From positions 1-7,292 of the forward strand of contig CANHJR010000058.1 of assembly GCA_947461165.1 (NCBI GenBank): a stretch of DNA of 7,292 nt. The letters run 5' to 3'. Positions 1-5,540 of the stretch are shown piece by piece. The translations under genes and the position numbers were made by a program. Position 1 is the stretch's first letter. Every line of letters starts with the position of its first letter. The notes beneath the pieces were generated by a model. It did not search any database. It had not been told where the DNA came from and saw nothing but the letters and a program-made list of their open reading frames with translations. The DNA comes from Saprospirales bacterium (lineage in GTDB: Bacteria > Bacteroidota > Bacteroidia > Chitinophagales > JADJOU01).

Positions 1-2
1 AT

Positions 3-62
3 CTCACTCAATCCCGATTAGATAAATGGGTACCGATGGTTCTGAATTCATTTGGCTATTAA
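3..62 (+). CDS. possible C-terminal tail of an upstream gene (partial)
   Basis: This is the only plus-strand frame open from the left edge beyond a few codons. It reads 19 codons, ending in Lys-Trp-Val-Pro-Met-Val-Leu-Asn-Ser-Phe-Gly-Tyr and then TAA at 60-62. The other two plus frames stop at 19-21 and 23-25. The next gene starts 12 bases after this stop, on the same strand, which fits the tight packing of the rest of the block. The fragment is too short to identify, and an open run of this length can arise by chance, so this is an inference from context only. Confidence 0.35.
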   Translation, partial: LTQSRLDKWVPMVLNSFGY

Positions 63-74
63 ATGATGTAAGAT

Positions 75-227
75 ATGAATCGAAACATAATTCTCATTCT
101 AACCATTTTTATGCTTACAAATCAAATGGCTTGTAAGAAAAAAACCTGTCCTGCATACAATGAAAATTTAAAGGAAGAATATAAAATCAATAAAAACACG
201 AAACACAAAAAAGCAAGAATGTTTTAA
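75..227 (+). CDS. small putative lipoprotein, 50 aa, with CPAY motif
   Basis: The 50-codon frame starts at ATG 75 and ends at TAA 225-227. Residues 1-19 look like a lipoprotein signal peptide: Met-Asn-Arg-Asn, then a hydrophobic run Ile-Ile-Leu-Ile-Leu-Thr-Ile-Phe-Met-Leu, then Gln-Met-Ala-Cys with Cys20 as the likely lipidated residue. The lipobox is loose, because Gln and Met replace the usual small or aliphatic residues before Ala. The mature part is about 31 residues, very rich in Lys and Asn, with Cys25-Pro-Ala-Tyr28 and a C-terminal Met-Phe. From memory, Bacteroidota genomes carry many 45-60 residue lipoproteins with a Cys-Pro-x-Tyr motif near the lipidated cysteine and a basic tail. 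Their function is unknown. In-frame ATG codons at 63 and 66 are closed by TAA at 69-71, so ATG 75 is the start. The stop lies 16 bases before the fumarylacetoacetase gene, so the two may share a transcript. The gene is real with moderate confidence; no function can be assigned. Confidence 0.62.
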   Translation: MNRNIILILTIFMLTNQMACKKKTCPAYNENLKEEYKINKNTKHKKARMF

Positions 228-243
228 AGACATCACAAGAAAT

Positions 244-1482
244 ATGATAAATTTTAATAGAAAAAGCTGGGTCGAAGGCAGCGAAAAAACACAATTTCCA
301 ATTCAAAACTTGCCATTTGGAATATACTCTACACATTCAAAAACAAAACGAATTGGTGTAGCAATTGGAGATAATATCTTAGATCTTCAAGTATTAGTAG
401 AGGCAAAAAAAATCAACCTTCCATTAAGTGTCGTTTCAAACTCTTTTCTAAACGACTATATTGCATTAGGAAAGCATGTAACCAATCAAATTAGGTTAGA
501 TATCGCAGACTTTTTAGATATCACTAATCCATCAAACGCCGCTATCAATGCCCTGGATCTAATGTCGGAGGCAACACTTCATCTTCCAATCCAAATAGGA
601 GATTATACCGACTTTTATTCATCCAAGGACCATGCTACCAATGTAGGGAAAATGTTTCGAGATCCTGCCAATGCTCTTCTGCCAAACTGGCTTCATCTAC
701 CTGTCGGATATCACGGGCGTGCCTCATCCATCGTAGCTTCTGGCACTAGCTACCACAGACCAAAAGGGCAAACGAAACCAGTGGAAACAGAACCCCCTAT
801 TTTTGGACCATCAAAACGTGTGGACTTTGAACTAGAAATGGGATTTGTGATCGGCAAGGAGACACAGATCGGGCAAACAATTTCTACTAAAAATGCAGAA
901 GATTACATTTTTGGACTTATGTTGTTCAATGACCTCAGTGCTCGCGATATTCAGCAATGGGAGTATGTGCCCTTAGGGCCTTTTCTTGCAAAAAATTTCT
1001 GTTCAGTAGTGTCTCCTTGGGTTGTCACATTGGAAGCATTAGATGCATTTCGTGTCGAAGGAGAAGTTCAAAACCCTCAAGTTCTTCCATATCTTAGCTT
1101 TGACGGATTGAAAAACTACGATATAACATTAGAAGTTGCATTGACACCAGAAAATGGTCAAGAAACGGTTGTTTCTCAGTCAAATTTCAAGTACATGTAC
1201 TGGAATATGTGTCAGCAATTGGCTCATCATACTGTCAACGGATGCAATGTTCGTGTTGGCGACATGATGGCTTCAGGGACTATTTCTGGACCGGAAAAAC
1301 ACGAATTTGGATCTATGCTAGAACTTGCTTGGAAAGGAACAGAACCGATCCAAATGAACGATGGCTCAACGCGAACATTTATGCAAGACCTTGACACCTG
1401 CACAATCCGTGGATGGGGCGAAAAGGACGGAGTTCGAATTGGTTTTGGCGAATGTAAATCAACATTACTTCCAGCTTTATAA
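244..1482 (+). CDS. fahA: fumarylacetoacetase (FAH)
   Basis: The enzyme hydrolyses fumarylacetoacetate to fumarate and acetoacetate, the last step of phenylalanine/tyrosine breakdown through homogentisate, in the cytoplasm. At 412 residues it matches the animal and bacterial enzyme (about 420). It has the N-terminal SH3-like domain (about 1-115) followed by the catalytic domain. Aligned from memory to mouse FAH, the active site is complete: metal ligands Asp123, Glu196, Glu198 and Asp230, catalytic His130, Tyr125, Tyr156, Gln237, Tyr241, Lys250, Thr346 and Glu360. Diagnostic stretches include DYTDFYSSKDHATNVG (120-135), LPVGYHGRASS (152-162), NDLSARDIQQWEYVPLGPF (229-247) and GSMLELAWKG (356-365). 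The ends are intact. ATG 244 places the start just ahead of the expected N-terminal segment. No other homogentisate-pathway gene (hpd, hmgA) is in the window, so the rest of the route must lie elsewhere. The identification is close to certain; expression and regulation cannot be read here. Confidence 0.97.
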   Translation: MINFNRKSWVEGSEKTQFPIQNLPFGIYSTHSKTKRIGVAIGDNILDLQVLVEAKKINLPLSVVSNSFLNDYIALGKHVTNQIRLDIADFLDITNPSNAAINALDLMSEATLHLPIQIGDYTDFYSSKDHATNVGKMFRDPANALLPNWLHLPVGYHGRASSIVASGTSYHRPKGQTKPVETEPPIFGPSKRVDFELEMGFVIGKETQIGQTISTKNAEDYIFGLMLFNDLSARDIQQWEYVPLGPFLAKNFCSVVSPWVVTLEALDAFRVEGEVQNPQVLPYLSFDGLKNYDITLEVALTPENGQETVVSQSNFKYMYWNMCQQLAHHTVNGCNVRVGDMMASGTISGPEKHEFGSMLELAWKGTEPIQMNDGSTRTFMQDLDTCTIRGWGEKDGVRIGFGECKSTLLPAL

Positions 1483-1503
1483 ATCGATTAAATTTTCCCT
1501 ATA

Positions 1504-1890
1504 ATGATTCAACGAATTCAGACTGTTTTTTGGTTTATTGCCGTCATTCTAATTTTAGTATACTCCTTTCAGGTTTATGATAGCCTCAATGACTTCCGAA
1601 ATTATCAGCACCCAGAACTAGCAACATTGACAGGATTAACTATTATCGCTCTCCTTCTCGCTACGTTTTCATTTCATCGAAGAAAAAGGCAATCTTATTT
1701 TTCAGCTGTAGCCATAGTATTATTGCTTCTTCAAGGGATTGAATTGATTAGAATGTCGAGTGAAATCGAATCACAATCCCGTTTCATTTCATTTATTTTG
1801 TTAGGATTAGCATTATTTTTCAATATTTGCGGTAGTATCGCTCTAGGCAGAGATATCAAACTATTAGAACATTCATCTCGACTGAGATAA
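1504..1890 (+). CDS. DUF4293-like four-helix inner-membrane protein
   Basis: This 128-residue protein has four predicted transmembrane segments at about 8-25, 41-57, 65-82 and 93-114. The loops are short, with an Arg/Lys-rich stretch after the second helix (His58-Arg-Arg-Lys-Arg-Gln). It opens with Met-Ile-Gln-Arg-Ile-Gln-Thr and closes with a charged tail ending Ser-Arg-Leu-Arg. From memory, both ends are hallmarks of the DUF4293 family, which is largely confined to Bacteroidota and typically 120-150 residues long. No biochemical role is known for the family and no catalytic residues are visible. It lies 21 bases after fahA and 13 bases before the M42 peptidase gene, on the same strand, which suggests co-transcription. 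The family call is fairly sure; nothing further about function can be supported. Confidence 0.82.
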   Translation: MIQRIQTVFWFIAVILILVYSFQVYDSLNDFRNYQHPELATLTGLTIIALLLATFSFHRRKRQSYFSAVAIVLLLLQGIELIRMSSEIESQSRFISFILLGLALFFNICGSIALGRDIKLLEHSSRLR

Positions 1891-1903
1891 GAAAAACAAT
1901 ACA

Positions 1904-2998
1904 ATGGCCAAAACAACCAAATCAGCAAAAAAAACGACTACAGGTCTTAATATTCCATTACTTGCAGCTATTTCAGAAATGCCCGGAACATCTGGGTTTG
2001 AACAACCTATTAGAGAGCTCATTTTGAAAACGATAAAAGATCTTGCAGATGAAATCACTGTTGATCCACTTGGCAATGTCGTTGCTCTAATGAATGGCAC
2101 AGATTCATCAAAAAAAGTGATGGTACCTGCACACATGGATGAGATCGGATTCATTGTCACCCATGTAGACAACGATGGATTTGTAAGGTTTCATACCTTG
2201 GGAGGCTTTGACCCTAAAACACTTACGGCTCAACGAGTAATCATTCATACCAAAACAGGAGATATCATAGGAGTCATGGGCTCCAAACCTATTCATGTAA
2301 TGACTCCTGAAGAACGAACAAAATTGCCTCAAATTCAAGATTATTTTATTGACCTTGGAATGAACAAGGAAGATGTTATAAAAAAAGTTGCCATTGGAGA
2401 CCCTATTACTCGACAAAGAGAACTCATCGAAATGGGTGATTGTGTCAACTGCAAATCGCTTGACAATCGCGTTTCGGTCTTTATCCTTATTGAAACAATG
2501 CGTGCACTCCAGGGGAAGAAACTACCCTATGATTTCTATGCGGTATTTACTGTTCAAGAAGAAGTTGGTCTTCGCGGAGCCACCGTCGCTGGTCATTATT
2601 TAGACCCAGATTTTGGTATATGTTTGGATACGACCATAGCTTATGATGTTCCAGGCAATCGCGATTTTGACAAAATAACCAAACTTGGACATGGAACTGC
2701 CATTAAAATCATGGACGGTTCCGTTATTTGTGATTACAGGATGGTTGAATTCATGAAACAAACCGCCGAAAAAGCTAAAATCAAGTATCAAATGGAAATT
2801 CTAACAGCAGGTGGTACCGATACAGGTGCTATGCAGCGAATGTCCAAAAACGGTTCTATTGTTGGAGCTGTTTCCATCCCTACGAGACATATCCATCAGG
2901 TAATAGAGATGTGTCATCAGGAGGATATTCAGCATAGTATTGACTTATTAGCAGCCTGTGTTCAAGGATTGGACAAATTTGACTGGAGTTTCAAGTAA
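1904..2998 (+). CDS. M42 family metallo-aminopeptidase (FrvX/YsdC/TET-like)
   Basis: This is a cytoplasmic di-metal aminopeptidase of family M42, whose characterised members form dodecameric TET particles and trim peptides from the N-terminus. It has 364 residues, the usual size. The co-catalytic zinc or cobalt site is complete: His77 and Asp79 in AHMDEIG, bridging Asp187 in SLDNR, general base Glu219 and ligand Glu220 in VQEEVG, Asp242 in LDTT, and His331 in PTRHIHQ. The family signatures PGTSGFE (27-33), DPLGN (54-58) and GGTDTGAM (303-310) are also present. Compared with typical members, which begin almost at the conserved helix, it has a Lys/Thr-rich extension of about 14 residues (MAKTTKSAKKTTTG). 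The next in-frame ATG (Met26) would cut into the domain, so ATG 1904 is the best start. Older annotations often call this family endoglucanase; nothing here supports that. Substrate preference (Glu/Asp, Leu or Lys type) cannot be told from sequence alone. Confidence 0.93.
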   Translation: MAKTTKSAKKTTTGLNIPLLAAISEMPGTSGFEQPIRELILKTIKDLADEITVDPLGNVVALMNGTDSSKKVMVPAHMDEIGFIVTHVDNDGFVRFHTLGGFDPKTLTAQRVIIHTKTGDIIGVMGSKPIHVMTPEERTKLPQIQDYFIDLGMNKEDVIKKVAIGDPITRQRELIEMGDCVNCKSLDNRVSVFILIETMRALQGKKLPYDFYAVFTVQEEVGLRGATVAGHYLDPDFGICLDTTIAYDVPGNRDFDKITKLGHGTAIKIMDGSVICDYRMVEFMKQTAEKAKIKYQMEILTAGGTDTGAMQRMSKNGSIVGAVSIPTRHIHQVIEMCHQEDIQHSIDLLAACVQGLDKFDWSFK

Positions 2999-3012
2999 CT
3001 CCTTTGATTTAT

Positions 3013-3459
3013 ATGTATAAACTAGCACTCAAAGAGTATCTTCTAGATTTCGAAATAGCTTCATTTGAATCTGCTAAAGAACGATTTGACATGGTTAATC
3101 CAAGTTTATCCTTTGACATTTTCCAGTTGGAAGATGAGTTAAAAAAAATAGATGCTGGCAACCAAAGCGATTTGAATAATATCGGTGACCTAAGATCTAT
3201 GCTAAATCATAGAACAAATGTTAAACTATTACACAAATACTCTTTTGAAGATCATACTGAAATAAAAACTGGCAGTGTAGTTCTGATTAATGAGACCTTG
3301 TATGTCATAGCGATTGAGAAGGATCCCTTTCTTTTTGAAGGCCAGCTCATCACAGGAATAGATGAAAAAAACGAACTTTTTCAAATCATCAAAGGCAAAA
3401 AAAAAGGAGCGACTTGTCTGCAATATGGTAAACTTTATAGTGTAAAAGAGGTTAAATAG
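3013..3459 (+). CDS. uncharacterised protein, possibly GreA/GreB C-terminal-like
   Basis: The frame is 148 codons from ATG 3013, or 151 from an in-frame TTG at 3004. I prefer the ATG because TTG is a weaker start and the extra Met-Ile-Tyr adds no recognisable structure. No signal peptide or membrane segment is seen. Counting from the TTG, the N-terminal part (about 5-80) looks helical and charged, with Gln41-Leu-Glu-Asp-Glu-Leu-Lys-Lys and a second helix near 55-78. The C-terminal part (about 87-150) looks like a small beta domain: Thr89-Gly-Ser-Val-Val, Leu-Tyr-Val-Ile-Ala-Ile, then Ile-Lys-Gly-Lys-Lys-Lys-Gly-Ala and Tyr-Gly-Lys-Leu-Tyr-Ser-Val-Lys-Glu-Val. The layout of helical hairpin, 'GS-V' strand, 'GKK-G' turn and final strand resembles the roughly 150-residue GreA/GreB-like proteins of Bacteroidota, but identity is low and the middle motif I remember from them is missing. 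It follows the M42 gene by 14 bases (5 from the TTG) and ends the plus-strand block. The gene is likely real; the family link is tentative. Confidence 0.72.
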   Translation: MYKLALKEYLLDFEIASFESAKERFDMVNPSLSFDIFQLEDELKKIDAGNQSDLNNIGDLRSMLNHRTNVKLLHKYSFEDHTEIKTGSVVLINETLYVIAIEKDPFLFEGQLITGIDEKNELFQIIKGKKKGATCLQYGKLYSVKEVK

Positions 3460-3486
3460 AAAATTAGTAACTTCTATCCTTTAAAA

Positions 3487-4623
3487 CTAAAGTACCCTTT
3501 CTACCTCTTCGATCTTCATTTTTTTCCAAGAAGAAAAGTCACCTGCAATAATATGTTCTCGTGCTTCTCTCACCAACTCCAAATAAAAGCTTAAGTTATT
3601 GATACTAGCTATTTGCATGGCCAATAGTTCACCGCATTTGAAAAGATGCCTCAAATACGATTTTGAAGTAGTCCGGATCAGCGTATTTTGAGAACGCTGA
3701 TCAATAGGAGACAGATCTAGCTCCCACTTTTTGCTTTTTGCATGCAAAACACCTTGATGTGTAAAAAGATATCCATGTCGAGCATTTCTCGTAGGCATGA
3801 CACAATCAAACATATCGATACCACGATCGATCGCTTCCAAAATATTTGATGGCGTGCCGACGCCCATGAGGTACCTTGGAGCCGTTTTTGGCAAAATATT
3901 ATTGACGACTTCAATCATGTCATACATTTCATGATCTGGTTCACCCACTGCCAGTCCACCGATGGCATTACCCAGTGCTCCTTTGTCCGCAATATATCTT
4001 GCAGATTCGATTCGGAGATCTTTGTATACCGATCCTTGAACTATTGGAAATAATGTTTGGGGATATCCATAATGTGATTCTGTTGATTCAAATCTCTGAA
4101 TACACCTATCAAGCCAGCGATGCGTCATTGCGATAGATTTCTTTGCATAGTCATAGTCGCAAGGATATGGAGTACACTCATCAAACGCCATTATGATATC
4201 TGCACCTATCTTTCGCTGAACATCCATTGCGTTTTCTGGAGTAAACCAATGATACGACCCATCAATATGGGAGGCAAATCGTACACCTTCTTCTGTTATT
4301 TTTCTGCGATGTGCAAGAGAGTATACTTGATATCCTCCACTATCCGTTAGCATTGGCCGATTCCATCCATTAAACTTCTGCAATCCACCTGCATTGGCGA
4401 TCACATCCATTCCTGGCCTTAGATACAAATGATAGGTATTGCCTAGAATGATGTCCGATTTGATGTCATTTGACAATTCTGTGAAATGAACGCCTTTCAC
4501 TGTACCTTGCGTGCCAACAGGCATAAAAATAGGAGTCTGAATCCTGCCATGTGCTGTTTGAATAGAACCAGCACGCGCCTCAGATCCAATACAAGTAGTC
4601 TCTAAGTTAAAAAAAGCAGTCAA
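3487..4623 (-). CDS. tgt: tRNA-guanine(34) transglycosylase (queuine tRNA-ribosyltransferase)
   Basis: Tgt swaps guanine-34 for preQ1 in GUN-anticodon tRNAs (Asp, Asn, His, Tyr) during queuosine synthesis, in the cytoplasm. The 378-residue TIM barrel is full length and has the expected active site: Asp94 in DSGGYQVYSL, Asp148 in FDECTPYP, Gln196 in IVQGS, the substrate loop GGLAVGEP (222-229) and nucleophile Asp273 in MFDCVMPTRNAR. The C-terminal zinc subdomain is altered. Where canonical enzymes have Cys-x-Cys-x2-Cys, this one has Ser311, Asn313 and Ile316, and the fourth ligand His is Asn342, although flanking residues (SPID, KSYLRHL, SINNLSFY) align. Bacteroidota homologues, as I recall, also lack the cysteines. 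Translation most likely starts at TTG 4623: the first in-frame ATG (Met34) would delete the conserved ARAG region. The TTG lies 18 bases past the stop of the transketolase-like gene, with no visible Shine-Dalgarno sequence, so coupled translation is plausible. Confidence 0.95.
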   Translation of the reverse strand: MTAFFNLETTCIGSEARAGSIQTAHGRIQTPIFMPVGTQGTVKGVHFTELSNDIKSDIILGNTYHLYLRPGMDVIANAGGLQKFNGWNRPMLTDSGGYQVYSLAHRRKITEEGVRFASHIDGSYHWFTPENAMDVQRKIGADIIMAFDECTPYPCDYDYAKKSIAMTHRWLDRCIQRFESTESHYGYPQTLFPIVQGSVYKDLRIESARYIADKGALGNAIGGLAVGEPDHEMYDMIEVVNNILPKTAPRYLMGVGTPSNILEAIDRGIDMFDCVMPTRNARHGYLFTHQGVLHAKSKKWELDLSPIDQRSQNTLIRTTSKSYLRHLFKCGELLAMQIASINNLSFYLELVREAREHIIAGDFSSWKKMKIEEVERVL

Positions 4624-4641
4624 GATAAAAAGCAGATAAAA

Positions 4642-5514
4642 TTAACGAACAACCAACGTCTCAGAAGTCAAATTGGTCAACGTATCACCATGTAGCTCTT
4701 TCAAAAGCGAGTCAACTTCCTCGCCAGTAAAATTACAAAACCATCGATCAGCTCGCGCTTCTATAGAAGGCAATCCCTTACCTCGCACCGTATCACAAAT
4801 GATAACACTTGGCTTCTCGGCGTGAAAAGGTAAAGCAGTGAAGCTGTCATGAAGTGCTTGATAATCGTGACCATCTATTCGTCGGACCTCTGCTCCAAAG
4901 GCCACAAATTTGTCTACAAATGGTTCTAATGGGATTAAATCCTCTGTTGCCATATTCGCTTGAAAATGATTGCGATCTACGACGATGGTGAGATTATTCA
5001 TTTTCTTCGCACTTGCTACCAACATCGTCTCCCAAACACTCCCTTCATCACATTCACCATCCCCTACAATACATATGATTTTGTTATTTTGACCTTGCAT
5101 TTTACAATCATAAGCGACACCCAAAGATACAGCAGGCAGATGTCCTAGTGATCCTGAGTGGAATTCAATGCCATCAATAGCACGATTTGGATGCCAGTAT
5201 ATGGAATCGTTACTTTTTAGGTGATTTTGATAAAGACGGTCTTTGGTCATCCATCCTTTTTCGACAAACATGCCATAGAGAGCTGGTACGTCATGCCCTT
5301 TTGACAAAAACAAATAATCGCGATTTGGATCCTTAAAATTGTCTGGGCCAATATTGAGGTAAGAATGATACAAGTATACCAATATGTCAGCACAAGACAA
5401 TGACGCTCCTATAAAGCAACCACCATTCGTGCTCATATTGACAATATGTTCTCGAACTCGAAGCGCTATTTCGTTATACTCTCCAAGTTTCTCAGTTGAT
5501 AATTTCTCTGCCAT
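4642..5514 (-). CDS. transketolase N-terminal-half subunit (TPP-binding), divergent
   Basis: This 290-residue protein corresponds only to the TPP pyrophosphate-binding N-terminal half of transketolase, a form known from split transketolases whose second subunit carries the pyrimidine and C-terminal domains. The TPP/metal motif is clear: Gly151-Asp-Gly-Glu-Cys-Asp-Glu and, 28 residues after the GDG, Asn182. Other family features are LSKGHDVPALYG (70-81, His74), Trp107-His108-Pro109, and SGSLGHLPAVSLG (120-132). Two histidines expected near the cofactor are not seen: the usual 'GHIG' reads Cys-Phe34-Ile-Gly, and the usual Trp-His after 'KGKG' reads Trp258-Phe259. No C-terminal half gene follows, because tgt does. 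Similar divergent halves occur, as I recall, in sugar-nucleotide or glycan clusters, but nothing of that kind is here. ATG 5514 is preceded by a purine-rich AAAGGA. The fold and cofactor are sure. Whether it performs the pentose-phosphate reaction is not, so I leave the symbol blank. Confidence 0.88.
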   Translation of the reverse strand: MAEKLSTEKLGEYNEIALRVREHIVNMSTNGGCFIGASLSCADILVYLYHSYLNIGPDNFKDPNRDYLFLSKGHDVPALYGMFVEKGWMTKDRLYQNHLKSNDSIYWHPNRAIDGIEFHSGSLGHLPAVSLGVAYDCKMQGQNNKIICIVGDGECDEGSVWETMLVASAKKMNNLTIVVDRNHFQANMATEDLIPLEPFVDKFVAFGAEVRRIDGHDYQALHDSFTALPFHAEKPSVIICDTVRGKGLPSIEARADRWFCNFTGEEVDSLLKELHGDTLTNLTSETLVVR

Positions 5515-5519
5515 TATTT

Positions 5520-5529
5520 TCCTTTCTTT
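5520..5529 (-). promoter_or_regulatory. purine-rich Shine-Dalgarno-like site before the transketolase-like gene
   Basis: On the minus strand the 26-base gap between the M16 peptidase stop and the ATG at 5514 contains AAAGAAAGGA. Its AGGA core lies 5 bases before the start codon. This is the only clear Shine-Dalgarno-like match I see before a start in this window, and it supports the chosen start. In Bacteroidota such sites matter less than A-rich leaders, so its strength is uncertain. Confidence 0.4.
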
Positions 5530-5540
5530 GAATGTGTAAT

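Noticed and set aside
1..243. A Bacteroidota promoter (TTTG near -33, TAnnTTTG near -7) before the lipoprotein or fahA.
   Set aside because: I found no pair of elements with acceptable sequence and spacing. ATTTG near 50-54 lacks the TA part and lies inside a probable upstream coding tail.
1873..2172. Minus-strand open frame of about 100 codons opposite the start of the M42 gene, and comparable opposite-strand or alternative-frame runs elsewhere (for example 2108-2416, 5999-6223).
   Set aside because: Each lies wholly or almost wholly within a well-identified gene on another frame, has no recognisable motif and reads like a compositional shadow.
1904..2998. Endoglucanase (cellulase M) annotation for the M42 protein.
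   Set aside because: The full di-metal aminopeptidase site is present and there is no glycoside hydrolase feature. The name is a historical misannotation of this family.
3456..3492. Two small inverted repeats in the convergent gap: ATAGAA/TTCTAT (3456-3461 with 3472-3477) and CTTTA/TAAAG (3479-3483 with 3488-3492).
   Set aside because: The stems are only 5-6 bp and almost wholly A/T, and the second overlaps the tgt stop codon. Neither has a GC-rich stem with a T-tract, so a bidirectional terminator cannot be supported.
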